The notes beneath the pieces are model-generated. The model was not told where the DNA came from and made no database searches. It saw only the letters and a list, made by a program, of their open reading frames with translations. 64,000 nt of DNA, taken from positions 62,001-126,000 of the forward strand of contig NZ_CAKMMG010000003.1 of assembly GCF_927798115.1 (NCBI RefSeq), written 5' to 3'. Source of the DNA: Paenibacillus auburnensis (lineage in GTDB: Bacteria; Bacillota; Bacilli; Paenibacillales; Paenibacillaceae). How positions within the stretch are numbered: the first letter of the stretch is position 1; every line of letters begins with the position of its first letter. This document shows positions 47,813 through 58,107 of the stretch, one piece after another. Made by a program: the position numbers and the translations under genes.

Positions 47813-48991
47813 TTATTTATCGCCGCATACCCAAGGCAAAGTAACGCTCACGGTGGTTCCTACCTGCACCTCTGAATCCACCTTAATTTGCCCTCCATAC
47901 ATTTCAATTAACTGTTTACAGATTGATAAGCCGATCCCTGTCCCTTTTGGCTTGGTAGTAAAGAAAGGGTCAAATATCCGCTTTAGTTTCTCGGGCATAA
48001 TTCCTTCCCCGTTATCTTTAAAGAGCAGGATAATTTCGTTTGTCTCAGCCGCGGTCGTAATCGTAACATGTATCTTCCCTTTGCATGCTGTGAAGGAATC
48101 AATACTATTTTTCAAGATGTTCAGGAATACCTGTTCCAGTTGAGAAGCACTCCCAAACGTTAGTACCGTTTCTGCGGAATAATCCACTGAAAGAACAATA
48201 TCATCACTGAGAATAAGCTGATTCACAATGTTATTAACTCTATGTATAACCTCTATAACATTAAATACTGCACCGCTATCCTTCTTACTATCCCCTTTTC
48301 GGGACAGTAGCAGAAAGTCCGTTACTAGCCCGTTCAGCGTATCAATCTCTTTAATCGTTATGTCCATGTATGTACGCAATTCATTGGCCTTGATCTCAGG
48401 TTCAGCCAGCCTGTTATTAACAAGCTGGGCAAATCCTTTAATTGAAGCCAGGGGATTACGGATTTCATGTGCCATGCCGGCTGCCATTTGCCCCATTACA
48501 GCAATTTTTTGTTCATGTAAACTGTCAATCAGTTGTTTTTTATTGGATAGATAGCCCTGGGTAAAACCGCTAAAACGGGTCCAGTTACTCTCCATTAAGC
48601 GATTATAGAAAAACAACCGGTTTGTTGAATCATCCACAGCCTCATCAATGATCGTAAACATGATATTCTGAGCGGTCAAGTTTAAATCTTTACTCATTTC
48701 AAGCAGGATATCAAAATGATCACCGAATATCTCTGCAGTGTAATTCCCTTGCTGGACCCCCTCTTTTTCCTGTGAATCCAGGTACCTGCCGTAATCCAAG
48801 GAATCCAGGAACATTGCATCGATCATACGAATGAATGTCGTACTGAAACTTGAGTTTAACAGGTCCTTATAAGTTTCTACAAACCAGGCAGATTGGATGT
48901 TTTTTAGAGTAACAGAGTGATAATGCCTGTCCAAAATCGTTGAAACAGCCATGATTAATGACGTACGTAATTCCTTTTTACTATATGCCAT
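47813..48991 (-). CDS. Soluble sensor histidine kinase, sporulation-kinase-like
   Basis: A 392-aa cytosolic kinase. The N-terminal 150 residues are helical and unrecognised (HYHSVTLKNIQSAWFVETYK, then FIRMIDAMFLDSLDYGRYL). The dimerisation domain has H175 in AAGMAHEIRNPLASIKGF, typical of KinA-KinE-like kinases. The ATPase domain has ILKNSIDSFTACKG, FKDNGEGIMPEKL and GTGIGLSICK. No paired response regulator is adjacent, as is common for sporulation phosphorelay kinases. The signal is unknown. Confidence 0.9.
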   Translation of the reverse strand: MAYSKKELRTSLIMAVSTILDRHYHSVTLKNIQSAWFVETYKDLLNSSFSTTFIRMIDAMFLDSLDYGRYLDSQEKEGVQQGNYTAEIFGDHFDILLEMSKDLNLTAQNIMFTIIDEAVDDSTNRLFFYNRLMESNWTRFSGFTQGYLSNKKQLIDSLHEQKIAVMGQMAAGMAHEIRNPLASIKGFAQLVNNRLAEPEIKANELRTYMDITIKEIDTLNGLVTDFLLLSRKGDSKKDSGAVFNVIEVIHRVNNIVNQLILSDDIVLSVDYSAETVLTFGSASQLEQVFLNILKNSIDSFTACKGKIHVTITTAAETNEIILLFKDNGEGIMPEKLKRIFDPFFTTKPKGTGIGLSICKQLIEMYGGQIKVDSEVQVGTTVSVTLPWVCGDK

Positions 48992-49121
48992 TTCTATCCT
49001 CCCTCTTTGTTGTTTATATTCAATAAATGTGTATATTTTCCTTCCTCAACAAAACCAATTATTCCACACTACTCAGCTCATCCTATTTTACTTCAAATTT
49101 AAAACATAAGCTCTATAAAAA

Positions 49122-49158
49122 TACAAAACAGCACTTCTCCACAAAAGGCAGAAGTGCT
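49122..49158 (-). terminator. Intrinsic terminator of the poly-HAMP kinase gene
   Basis: Leftward: AGCACTTCT ... AGAAGTGCT then GTTTTGTATTTTT, a 9-bp perfect stem with 11-base loop. Confidence 0.85.
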
Positions 49159-49181
49159 GCTTTGCTGGTGAAGCCTAAGGG

Positions 49182-52100
49182 CTATTTGTCCAGCCAAGTC
49201 CGCATCATGGATAACAGCTGGGTACTGTTAACCGGTTTGGTAATGTAATCCGAGCAGCCGGCTTCGAGGCACAGCTCCCGGTCTCCCTTCATAGCTTTGG
49301 CTGTAAGGGCAAGAATAGGAAGGTTCTTGAATTCTGCCTTCTCCCGGATCGCCCGGGTCGTTTCGTACCCGTCCATTCCCGGCATCATGATATCCATTAG
49401 CACAATTTCGATATCCGGTGTCTGTTCCAGGAGATCAATGGCGTCCTGGCCGTTCTCGGCAGGAATGACCTTCATATGATGACGCTCCAGGATCGAGGTA
49501 AGCGCAAAGATGTTGCGGATATCATCATCCACTACCAGCACTTTCTTAGATTCGATCATTTCATCCGAACTATATAGTTTAACCAGTTTATCCCTTAAGT
49601 CAGATGGCAGATCCTCCGCTTTAAGGTGCAGGAAGAGGGTCGTCTCGTCAATCAATTGAGTATTCGACTTCACCTCTTTGATGACCGCCATCTTGACCAA
49701 ATCATCCCACTCGTTCTCCTCAGCAGTTGTCAGCTTCTTGCTCAGGCGGGCAACAACGGGAACTTTTTTATTTTTGGCGTTCTTGTGCATATCCCGGACA
49801 AACCGGATGAGATTCATATCGGGCAAATTATTGTCCAGAACCACACAATCGAAATCTTTATTATTGATCTGGTTCAAAGCCTTGCGTCCCGTGTCGACTA
49901 CCGTGAGCTTGATATCCTGATTGCTCAGCTGGTCGACGATTTGCTTGCGCTCTTGCTCATCATGAACTGCAATCAGCAGGCTGCGGCCTTTCTTGTCGGT
50001 GAATTGGTTCAAACGGTCGAGTGCATTCTCGAGCTCTTCGTTTGTCACCGGTTTCCGGAAGTAATCGTGAACCCCCTTCTGCAGCAGGAGCACCTCTTCC
50101 TCGTCCACGGTCATGACACAAATAGGAATATGCCGCACATAGATATCGCTCTTCAGCTGCTCCAGTACCATCCAGCCGTTCGTATCCCCGCCAAGATGCA
50201 GATCAAGCGTTATAGCAATTGGCTTATACTTATGGACGAGTTCCAGTGCATCATATCCGCTTGACGAAATGATAGCTTTAATTCCTCTTTTGTGAAGAAG
50301 ATCGAGAATGATTTCATTGAACTTCTGGTCATCCTCAACAATCAGGAATACGCGGTCTCCAGGCTCAAGGTTATCCCGGTCGTCAAGCAAAGCTTCCTCC
50401 GCCGGTTTAACCAGGCTGCTTCTGCGTTTAGGCGGAGTGATATCAATCACTTCCGGAACATGCGCCTTTTTGATTTCCGGCTCCGTGAATTCCGCTTCAG
50501 TCGGAAGATACAGATTAAATACGCTTCCCTTGTTCACTTCACTGTACAGGATAATTTCTCCGCCCAGCATTTCGGCAATTTCACGGGATATGGCTAAACC
50601 TAAGCCTGTTCCGCCATATTCCCGGTTGGTGCTGCCGTCCGCCTGTTGGAAGGCTTCGAAAATGATCTGCTGTTTTTCATGCGGGATGCCGATCCCCGTG
50701 TCGCTTACGGAGAAGCAAATAACCGTTTTGGCCCGGTTCAGCGATTCATTCTCCGGATGCCAACCCTCAGTCGCCTTCCGGATCTGGAGCATAATCTGTC
50801 CTTGTTCCGTGAACTTAAAGGCGTTTGAAAGCAGGTTTTTTAGAATTTGCTGAAGCCGTTTGAAGTCCGTTATTATTCTAGCCGGTAAGCCGGGATCTAC
50901 CTTGATCCGGTACTCGAGCTTCTTAGCATCCACCATATGGCGGAAGGTGCGGTCCAGCCCGTCGGTCAGCTCGGCCAAGGACACTTCACTATAATCCGGC
51001 GTAATCGTGCCCGATTCGATTTTGGACAGATCCAGAATATCATTGATCAGGTTAAGCAATTCGAGTCCGGAGTCCTGAATCGTCTTTGCGAACTTCACCT
51101 GAATCTCATGAAGGTTGTCATCCGGGTTCTCGGCAAGCTGTTCTGCCAGGAGCAGCAACGAATTCAGCGGGGTACGCAGTTCGTGCGACATGTTGGCCAA
51201 AAACTCGGATTTGTACTTGGAGGTGAGGGCAAGCTGTTCCGCTTTCTCCTCCAGGTATCGTTTGGCCACCTCGACCTCATGGTTTTTGCTCTCCACTTCC
51301 GCTTTCTGCAGGACGAGCAGCTTTGCCTTATCCTCGAGTTCGTCATTTGTATTCCGCAGCTCCATCTGCTGCTTCTGGAGCTCTTCGGTAAGGGACTGCG
51401 ACTGGATCAGCAGTTCCTCTGTACGCTGGTTCGCCTGCATCGTGTTAATCACAATTCCTATCGATTCCGTAAGCTGATCCAGGAAGGCAATATCGATATC
51501 GCTGTACGGGCGGAAGGTTGCCAGTTCCAGAATCGCGAGCACCTGATCCTCGAAAATAATCGGCAGTAAAATGATGTTGAGAGGTGTAGCTTCACCCAAT
51601 GCTGACGAGATTACGACATAATCACCCGGCACGTTGGTGAGCAGGATTCGCTGTTTCTCGATCAGGCATTGGCCGACAAGGCCCTGCCCGGCCCGGAATT
51701 CGTTCGCCAGATGCTTGCGGCTCTGGTAAGCATAGCTGGCAAACAGCTTCAGCACCGGTTCACCGCCGGACGGTTCATTGATATAGAAGACACCGTGCTG
51801 CATGGACACGAGCGGAGCCAGCTCGGACAGGATCATGCGGCTGACCGCATACAAATCTCTTTGTCCTTGCAGAAGCCGTGAGAATTTGGCGAGATTGGTC
51901 TTGAGCCAGTCCTGCTCCGTATTGATACGGGTCGTTTCCTTCAGATTCCGGATCATTTCGTTGATGTTGTCTTTGAGCGTCGCGACTTCTCCGGATGCGG
52001 ATACGTCGATAGCACGTGACAGATCGCCATTCGTAACCGCAGTTGCAACGTTAGTGATGGCGCGCACCTGGGTGGTCAGCGTACTCGCCATGTAGTTAAC

Positions 52101-54896
52101 GTTGTCGGTGAGGTCACGCCAAGTACCGGCTGCGCCCGGAACATTCGCTTGCCCGCCAAGCTTTCCTTCGGCACCTACTTCACGTGCCACCGTAGTTACC
52201 TGATCTGCGAAGGTAGCCAGCGTCTCGATCATATTGTTGATGGTATCCGTCAGCTCGGCGATTTCGCCTTTCGCTTCCACAGTCAGTTTTTGCTTCAGGT
52301 TACCATTCGCAACCGCGGTCACTACCTTGGCGATTCCGCGCACCTGATCTGTCAGGTTGGTCGCCATAATATTAACGTTATCGGTAAGGTCTTTCCAGAT
52401 CCCTCCGACCCCGCGGACCTGGGCTTGGCCGCCCAGCTTACCGTCTGTACCGACCTCACGGGCCACACGCGTAACCTCGGAGGCGAACGAATTCAGCTGA
52501 TCCACCATCGTATTGATTGTGTTCTTCAGTTCCAATAGTTCGCCTTTAACGTCAACAGTAATTTTCTTGGACAGGTCCCCGTTCGCTACCGCCGTTGTAA
52601 CACCGGCAATGTTACGCATTTGAATGGTCAAGTTGCTGGCCATGTAGTTAACCGTATCGGTCAAATCCTTCCAAGTACCGGAGACATCCTTCACTTCTGC
52701 TTGCGCGCCGAGTTTACCATCCGTCCCCACCTCGCGCGCTACGCGTGTAACCTCGGAGGCGAAGGTCGAGAGCTGATCCACCATCGTATTGATCGTATTC
52801 TTCAGTTCAAGGATTTCGCCTTTTACGTCAACAGTGATTTTCTTGGACAGGTCACCCTTCGCTACCGCCGTCGTAACGTCCGCGATGTTACGCACCTGGT
52901 CCGTCAGGTTCCGGGCCATGTTATTAACGCCCTCGGTCAAATCTTTCCAGGTTCCGCCGACCCCTTTAACCTGAGCTTGTCCGCCCAGTTTCCCCTCCGT
53001 ACCTACCTCACGCGCTACCCGCGTAACCTCGGAGGAGAACATGGAGAGCTGGTCCACCATCGTGTTGATCGTATTTTTCAGCTCGAGGATTTCCCCTTGT
53101 ACATCGGCCGTGATTTTCTTGGACAGATCGCCGTTCGCTACAGCCGTCGTTACGACGGCGATGTTGCGCACTTGGTTGGTTAAGTTAGACGCCATGTAGT
53201 TTACGCTCTCGGTCAAATCCCGCCAGGTACCCGCAACGCCTTTAACCTGGGCTTGTCCGCCCAGCATCCCCTCCGTACCTACCTCCCGTGCTACACGCGT
53301 TACCTCGGAAGCGAAGGTTGAGAGCTGATCCACCATCGTGTTAATGGTATTCTTAAGCTCAAGAATTTCACCTTTCGCATTCACCGTGATCTGCTTGGAC
53401 AGATCGCCTTTCGCAACCGCAGTAGTCACCTCGGCGATATTACGCACCTGATCGGTCAGTGTACCGGCCATAAAGTTGACGCTATCTGTCAAATCCTTCC
53501 ATGTACCCGATACGCCTTTAACGTCCGCTTGACCGCCCAGAATCCCTTCCGTTGATACCTCCCGCGCCACACGTGTAACCTCGGAAGCAAAGTTGCTGAG
53601 CTGATCCACCATGATATTGATCGTGCTTTTCAACTGGAGGATCTCGCCTTTTGCATCAACCGTAATCGTCTTCGACAGATCACCCTTAGCTACGGCGGTT
53701 GTCACTTCCGCAATGTTACGCACCTGGTTGGTTAAGTTAGACGCCATGTAGTTTACGCTCTCGGTCAAATCACGCCATGTGCCGGAGACGCCTTTTACAT
53801 CCGCCTGTCCGCCGAGTATCCCTTCCGTACCGACCTCGCGCGCCATACGGGTAACCTCAGAAGCAAAGGTCGACAATTGATCCACCATCGTGTTGATCGT
53901 GTTCTTAAGTTCCAGGATTTCACCTTGTACATCAGCTGTAATCTTCTTCGAAAGATCGCCGTTTGCGACCGCAGTGGTAACAACCGCAATGTTACGCACC
54001 TGGTTGGTCAGGTTGGAGGCCATGTAGTTTACACTTTCGGTTAAATCCCGCCAAGTACCGGATACGTCTTTAACATCCGCCTGACCGCCAAGCTTACCTT
54101 CTGTGCCGACCTCACGCGCCACTCGTGTAACCTCGGACGAGAACATGGAGAGCTGTTCCACCATGGTGTTGATCGTATTTTTGAGTTCAAGGATTTCTCC
54201 CCGGGCATTTACCGTGATTTGCTTCGACAGATCCCCGTTTGCTACGGCCGTTGTTACCGCCGCGATGTTACGCACTTGATCCGTAAGGTTGGTAGCCATA
54301 TAATTCACGCTATCCGTCAGGTCTTTCCAGGTGCCCGAAACCCCTTTGACGTCTGCCTGACCGCCCAGAATCCCTTCCGTACCGACCTCGCGCGCCACCC
54401 GGGTAACCTCTGAGGCAAAGGTGCTGAGCTGATTCACCATCATGTTAATGTTGCTTGCTGTTCTCTGGAATTCTCCGGTGAGCGGTCTGCCTTCGATTTC
54501 CAGCTCGACCTTCTGGGACAGGTCCCCTTTGGCTACGGCGTTAATTACCCGCACCATTTCGCTCGTTGGTTGAATCAGGTCAATAACCAGACCATTCAAT
54601 GAATCCGTGATGGTTTCCCATGATCCGCCTAGGTTTTTCTGTACGAATCTTTTCGAGAGATTACCCTCTTTCCCGACAACCTTGGCTACAGTCTGGACTT
54701 CATAGACCAGACCTTCCTGAATATCCATGATTTCATTAAATGTATCTGCTACCTTACCGGCTACACCCGTACGGTCATAAGGCATTCTGTAGGAAAAGTT
54801 GCCTTTCTTCATAGCCATTAAGGCGTTGAGCAGTTCGCCAGCGTCAATTTGATCATCGTTTTTCTCGTTAGTTTGGTTTTGATCCTTCATCCTCAA
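49182..54896 (-). CDS. Poly-HAMP hybrid histidine kinase with GAF and three receiver domains
   Basis: A 1904-aa soluble hybrid kinase. An N-terminal divergent unit is followed by nine 92-residue repeats (each about two HAMP modules), for example [20 protein letters not shown] and [20 protein letters not shown]. Next come a GAF domain (about 1010-1160), a coiled coil, HisKA with H near 1237 ([15 protein letters not shown]), an ATPase domain ([25 protein letters not shown]) and three receivers. REC1 has LIVEDD and [11 protein letters not shown]2 is weaker ([10 protein letters not shown], acidic pair altered); REC3 is complete ([24 protein letters not shown]). The repeats closely resemble those of fungal group III osmosensing kinases (Nik1/Os-1). 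No membrane segment. Start TTG 54896 or ATG 54890. Confidence 0.94.
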   Translation of the reverse strand: MRMKDQNQTNEKNDDQIDAGELLNALMAMKKGNFSYRMPYDRTGVAGKVADTFNEIMDIQEGLVYEVQTVAKVVGKEGNLSKRFVQKNLGGSWETITDSLNGLVIDLIQPTSEMVRVINAVAKGDLSQKVELEIEGRPLTGEFQRTASNINMMVNQLSTFASEVTRVAREVGTEGILGGQADVKGVSGTWKDLTDSVNYMATNLTDQVRNIAAVTTAVANGDLSKQITVNARGEILELKNTINTMVEQLSMFSSEVTRVAREVGTEGKLGGQADVKDVSGTWRDLTESVNYMASNLTNQVRNIAVVTTAVANGDLSKKITADVQGEILELKNTINTMVDQLSTFASEVTRMAREVGTEGILGGQADVKGVSGTWRDLTESVNYMASNLTNQVRNIAEVTTAVAKGDLSKTITVDAKGEILQLKSTINIMVDQLSNFASEVTRVAREVSTEGILGGQADVKGVSGTWKDLTDSVNFMAGTLTDQVRNIAEVTTAVAKGDLSKQITVNAKGEILELKNTINTMVDQLSTFASEVTRVAREVGTEGMLGGQAQVKGVAGTWRDLTESVNYMASNLTNQVRNIAVVTTAVANGDLSKKITADVQGEILELKNTINTMVDQLSMFSSEVTRVAREVGTEGKLGGQAQVKGVGGTWKDLTEGVNNMARNLTDQVRNIADVTTAVAKGDLSKKITVDVKGEILELKNTINTMVDQLSTFASEVTRVAREVGTDGKLGAQAEVKDVSGTWKDLTDTVNYMASNLTIQMRNIAGVTTAVANGDLSKKITVDVKGELLELKNTINTMVDQLNSFASEVTRVAREVGTDGKLGGQAQVRGVGGIWKDLTDNVNIMATNLTDQVRGIAKVVTAVANGNLKQKLTVEAKGEIAELTDTINNMIETLATFADQVTTVAREVGAEGKLGGQANVPGAAGTWRDLTDNVNYMASTLTTQVRAITNVATAVTNGDLSRAIDVSASGEVATLKDNINEMIRNLKETTRINTEQDWLKTNLAKFSRLLQGQRDLYAVSRMILSELAPLVSMQHGVFYINEPSGGEPVLKLFASYAYQSRKHLANEFRAGQGLVGQCLIEKQRILLTNVPGDYVVISSALGEATPLNIILLPIIFEDQVLAILELATFRPYSDIDIAFLDQLTESIGIVINTMQANQRTEELLIQSQSLTEELQKQQMELRNTNDELEDKAKLLVLQKAEVESKNHEVEVAKRYLEEKAEQLALTSKYKSEFLANMSHELRTPLNSLLLLAEQLAENPDDNLHEIQVKFAKTIQDSGLELLNLINDILDLSKIESGTITPDYSEVSLAELTDGLDRTFRHMVDAKKLEYRIKVDPGLPARIITDFKRLQQILKNLLSNAFKFTEQGQIMLQIRKATEGWHPENESLNRAKTVICFSVSDTGIGIPHEKQQIIFEAFQQADGSTNREYGGTGLGLAISREIAEMLGGEIILYSEVNKGSVFNLYLPTEAEFTEPEIKKAHVPEVIDITPPKRRSSLVKPAEEALLDDRDNLEPGDRVFLIVEDDQKFNEIILDLLHKRGIKAIISSSGYDALELVHKYKPIAITLDLHLGGDTNGWMVLEQLKSDIYVRHIPICVMTVDEEEVLLLQKGVHDYFRKPVTNEELENALDRLNQFTDKKGRSLLIAVHDEQERKQIVDQLSNQDIKLTVVDTGRKALNQINNKDFDCVVLDNNLPDMNLIRFVRDMHKNAKNKKVPVVARLSKKLTTAEENEWDDLVKMAVIKEVKSNTQLIDETTLFLHLKAEDLPSDLRDKLVKLYSSDEMIESKKVLVVDDDIRNIFALTSILERHHMKVIPAENGQDAIDLLEQTPDIEIVLMDIMMPGMDGYETTRAIREKAEFKNLPILALTAKAMKGDRELCLEAGCSDYITKPVNSTQLLSMMRTWLDK
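51990..54500 (-). repeat. Nine tandem 276-bp repeats encoding HAMP pairs
   Basis: Nine direct repeats at 276-bp spacing lie within the hybrid kinase gene. The motif encoding [14 protein letters not shown] recurs nearly unchanged in each. Some units are almost identical at DNA level, which should favour recombination and copy-number change; others have drifted, especially the last. Confidence 0.88.
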
Positions 54897-54996
54897 CCCT
54901 GCCCCTTTTGCATCAAATATTTTGAATACTCTGATTGGTCATCTCATACCGAATCGCTTGACTGTAAACCTTGCCAAGAACCAGTCAGGATAAGAA

Positions 54997-56274
54997 TCAG
55001 AGCCTAGTATCGCTGTTGATCGTAATATCCGTTCTCACGGGCTTCAGAGCCGGCTCGTCCCGCGTCTGAGTGAAGGAGTCCGGGCTTAAGTACGGCTTGG
55101 CATCAACCGTAAAAATGAACGTTGCACCGGGTTCATCCGAAGGTTCTACCCTTATCGTGCCTCCCATTAATTCGATTAGGGATTTACTGATCGATAATCC
55201 AAGCCCCGTGCCTCCAAACTTACGGGTAGTTGAGGCGTCAAGCTGGGAGAAGGGCTGAAACAGTTCAGGTATCTTATCCGGAGGGATACCGATTCCGGTA
55301 TCCTTTATAATAAATTCAAGCGTAAGCGAATCCGACGTCTCGGCAAGCTTGTTAACCATTATGTATACACTGCCCTCAGGTGTAAACTTCACAGCATTGC
55401 CCACAAGATTATTCAATACCTGACGGAGGCGATTCATATCGCCTATTATCCAGGATGGCAATAAGGGATCGACCATTAACACCATTTCCAGATTCCGTTC
55501 CCTGGTTTGGGCTGTAAACAAATCAATCGTTTCATTCAGGCAGTGCTGTAGAGAGAATGGCGCCTCTTCCAGTTCGATCTTTCCGGATTCGATTTTGGAA
55601 AAATCCAGAATGTGATTGATCACAGAGAGCAGTGCATTGCCGCTCTTGTGAATAATCCCCGCCATCTCCGCATATTCCTCAGGTAAATCGCAGGCCAGAA
55701 GCAAATCCGACATGCCGATAATTCCATTTAGCGGAGTACGGATTTCATGGCTCATCATGGCCAGAAACTCTGATTTCACACGTGAGGCAATTTCCGCCGT
55801 CTCCTTGGCCTTGCTGAGCGCCTGGTTCGTTTTCTCCATCTGCTTTGTTTGTTCCTTCAACATTTCACTTTGGATCTGAAGGGTTTTGTTAGCTTCATAC
55901 ATGCTGACGTAGCCCTCAATTTTGGATTTGAAAATTTGCGGAACGAGAGGTTTCGTCATGTAATCCACTGCACCAACCGAATAACCGGCAAAGATATTCT
56001 CCAAGGTATTCCTGGTTGCCGTCATGAAGATAATTGGCACGTATTTATTTTTCTCACGGGTCCGGATGATAGCAGCTGTCTCGAACCCGTCCATTTCCGG
56101 CATTTGCACGTCCATGACAATGACAGCAAACTCCTCTTCTAATAAACACCGCAAAGCTTCCATCCCGGAATAAGCCCGAACCAGTCGATAGGGTTCTCCG
56201 CTCAGAATCGCTTCAATGGCCACCAGGTTTTCCGGGTGATCGTCTACGAGCAGGATGTTAACTGGAAAATTCAT
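54997..56274 (-). CDS. Receiver-histidine kinase hybrid
   Basis: A 425-aa protein with a receiver first: [10 protein letters not shown], phospho-acceptor D55 ([15 protein letters not shown]) and TKPL. A coiled coil leads to HisKA with H176 ([15 protein letters not shown]) and an ATPase domain ([34 protein letters not shown]). Such proteins accept phosphate and pass or modulate it. ATG 56274 follows GGTGAGG; GTG 56286 is an alternative. It lies 100 bp upstream of the poly-HAMP kinase gene on the same strand, so the two likely form a phosphorelay. Confidence 0.92.
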   Translation of the reverse strand: MNFPVNILLVDDHPENLVAIEAILSGEPYRLVRAYSGMEALRCLLEEEFAVIVMDVQMPEMDGFETAAIIRTREKNKYVPIIFMTATRNTLENIFAGYSVGAVDYMTKPLVPQIFKSKIEGYVSMYEANKTLQIQSEMLKEQTKQMEKTNQALSKAKETAEIASRVKSEFLAMMSHEIRTPLNGIIGMSDLLLACDLPEEYAEMAGIIHKSGNALLSVINHILDFSKIESGKIELEEAPFSLQHCLNETIDLFTAQTRERNLEMVLMVDPLLPSWIIGDMNRLRQVLNNLVGNAVKFTPEGSVYIMVNKLAETSDSLTLEFIIKDTGIGIPPDKIPELFQPFSQLDASTTRKFGGTGLGLSISKSLIELMGGTIRVEPSDEPGATFIFTVDAKPYLSPDSFTQTRDEPALKPVRTDITINSDTRL

Positions 56275-56515
56275 GACGTTCCTCACCTTCCAACTTATGG
56301 CTTGCTGGCTGTACGTTTATTATTTCAAAAACAAAGGTTATATACCCATATCTTCAAATGCTGAAACTCCGTAACCGGATTTAACTCTGGCTAATAGTGC
56401 CAACAAAAAAATTTGAAGATTTTGCTACTCAAGTCTCAAGACCTGCTTACCAAATAACTTTAAAATTGAACAAAAGAAAAGCACGAAAAATGACACAGTC
56501 GGAGGAATCCCTATT

Positions 56516-57508
56516 TTGAGAAAACTATCATCCGTTATTGCCATTATCTTGTTAGTTGCAATGTTGTCCGCTTGTTCTTCCGGTACATCCACCATGGGTC
56601 AAGCGCCTGCAGGCATTACGTCCGGCGAGAGCAAAGAAATTGAGAAATACAATGCGTATGTGATGCTGAATAACTTGATGACAGGTAGAATCAATGAGGT
56701 TCTGGTTCATTATTTCGAAAAGTTCGGGGTGGATACACAGCCTGTAATCGATGAGAACTTCAGCTTCATCATGCTTGATGTTGCTGAAACGGAACGGGAG
56801 GTTATTGATAAAGCCAACGGTTATACCGCAAGTCAGCCTGCTTTTGCAAACGCGGACCCCTTAGTGACCAAACTGACACCAGTCATCAAAGACTTGTTGT
56901 CCGTCCTCGACGATATGAAAGCCTACTATGATTCAAAAGGCTACGTGGATGATGATTTCGCAAAAGGAAAACAGCTGCATACCAAGCTGGTAAATGCCAA
57001 TCTCGCTTATGAGACTGTCGCCAGCCAATACTTCACGGCTCTGCAAAAATTGGGTAACGAGCAGCGTCAGGCTGAACTGCAAAAACTCAAGGATGCAGAC
57101 CAGCAGATCAGATATAATGCCTTAAAGTTCATGATAGATGCCGAGGCTACGGCTATTGAATTGGATGAACAGGGAATCACCGCAGGCAATGTGCTGCAGC
57201 TGGATATGGCGAAGTTTAAAGCCAAATACGACATTATGACCGCAGACTTGAATGCGCTCATGACCATCTCCAAAGACAAGGAACGAATTCAAAAAGAAGG
57301 GGTTAACAGCTTCAGCATCGGGAACTATGTAAATGCAGCCACCGAAGCAAAAGCGGCCGCTTCAAAAATTATTGAACGTATCAATAAAAAGGAACCTGTA
57401 TCTGATTCTGACCTGAGCGGCCAGTTCCTGCACACTACGGACGGTACACCTGAGAATTTCAATTATCTGCTAAGCAAGGCAATCGAAAGGTATAATGAAA
57501 TGAATTAA
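56516..57508 (+). CDS. DUF3829-like lipoprotein
   Basis: A 330-aa surface lipoprotein. Signal peptide VIAIILLVAMLSACSSG with the lipobox cysteine near residue 20. The mature part is helical (KYNAYVMLNNLMTGRINEVL, then VTKLTPVIKDLLSVLDDMKA) and resembles the DUF3829/YiiG family, whose function is unknown. The start is TTG 56516 with GGAGGAAT about 10 bases upstream. It is divergent from the hybrid-kinase genes, 241 bp away, and could be part of the same signalling locus (inference). Confidence 0.8.
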   Translation: MRKLSSVIAIILLVAMLSACSSGTSTMGQAPAGITSGESKEIEKYNAYVMLNNLMTGRINEVLVHYFEKFGVDTQPVIDENFSFIMLDVAETEREVIDKANGYTASQPAFANADPLVTKLTPVIKDLLSVLDDMKAYYDSKGYVDDDFAKGKQLHTKLVNANLAYETVASQYFTALQKLGNEQRQAELQKLKDADQQIRYNALKFMIDAEATAIELDEQGITAGNVLQLDMAKFKAKYDIMTADLNALMTISKDKERIQKEGVNSFSIGNYVNAATEAKAAASKIIERINKKEPVSDSDLSGQFLHTTDGTPENFNYLLSKAIERYNEMN

Positions 57509-57532
57509 ATTGATAGTTCAATTAAGAACTAC

Positions 57533-57562
57533 GGCAGCCGCCAGATGGTCGGCTGCCTTTTC
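57533..57562 (+). terminator. Intrinsic terminator of the lipoprotein gene
   Basis: GGCAGCCG / CGGCTGCC, an 8-bp stem with a 9-base loop, then TTTTCGTT, 25 bases after the stop codon. Confidence 0.88.
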
Positions 57563-57710
57563 GTTACACTAATGGGCCGAATAGTTCCAATATGTGGGTT
57601 TATAATCAGGATGAAAATTTGTAATGAGGTGGTGTTAGTTCTGATAGCTAGAACTTGGCATGCGTTGTACTTTAAATAACAAAGAGACTATGGTGTTATT
57701 TTTTAAAGAC

Positions 57711-57738
57711 TTGATTTGTAGGAAAATCTTAGTACAAT
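57711..57738 (+). promoter_or_regulatory. Promoter of arsR-like gene, giving a probable leaderless mRNA
   Basis: TTGATT (57711-57716), 16-base spacer, TACAAT (57733-57738). The predicted start of transcription coincides with the ATG at 57745, and no ribosome-binding sequence precedes that ATG. Confidence 0.45.
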
Positions 57739-57744
57739 AGTTTT

Positions 57745-58035
57745 ATGACTACTAAAAAAATAATACATGATGAACTCAGAGTCAAAATATTTAAAGCATT
57801 AGCCGATGAAACCAGATTAGACATCATACGAGCTTTATACGTAACCAAGAAGGAGATGAATTGTGGGGAAATTGGAGACATTCGCGATACTTCGAAATCA
57901 AATACTTCATACCACTTACGTACTTTAAAGGAGGCGAGATTGATAAAGGTACGAAAAGAAGCTCAAGCGAAGTATATGACTATCGAATTAGAGACATTTC
58001 AAACATACTTACCTGGATTTCTGGATACGTTGTAG
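57745..58035 (+). CDS. ArsR-family transcriptional regulator
   Basis: A 96-aa winged-helix repressor. KIFKALADETRLDIIRALYV is the family's opening helix; the recognition region reads SKSNTSYHLRTLKEARLIKV. Only one cysteine (CGEIGD) is present, so the classic metal motif ELCVCDL is missing and the inducer is unlikely to be arsenite. It precedes an MFS exporter gene by 72 bp, and an inverted repeat lies in the gap, so it probably represses its own unit and senses a toxic compound. Low GC relative to neighbours. Confidence 0.88.
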   Translation: MTTKKIIHDELRVKIFKALADETRLDIIRALYVTKKEMNCGEIGDIRDTSKSNTSYHLRTLKEARLIKVRKEAQAKYMTIELETFQTYLPGFLDTL

Positions 58036-58058
58036 AAGGAAATTCTTTTTTTCTTTAT

Positions 58059-58080
58059 TAGTTCAATAATCTTTGAACTA
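58059..58080. promoter_or_regulatory. Inverted repeat between arsR-like and MFS genes
   Basis: TAGTTCAA-(6 bases)-TTGAACTA, perfect 8-bp arms centred 39 bases before the MFS start codon. It fits a dimeric ArsR operator. Confidence 0.5.
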
Positions 58081-58107
58081 TAGAACTAAATGAGAAGGGT
58101 GAATAAA

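Noticed and set aside
52620..53183. 187-aa repetitive antisense frame in the poly-HAMP gene
   Set aside because: Its repeats simply mirror the 276-bp HAMP repeats.
51990..54500. Possible CRISPR-like array because of regular repeats
   Set aside because: Units are 276 bp, in frame, without spacers, and encode HAMP domains.
57745..58035. Arsenic-resistance regulator
   Set aside because: The cysteine metal-binding motif is absent and no arsenite pump or reductase gene is nearby.
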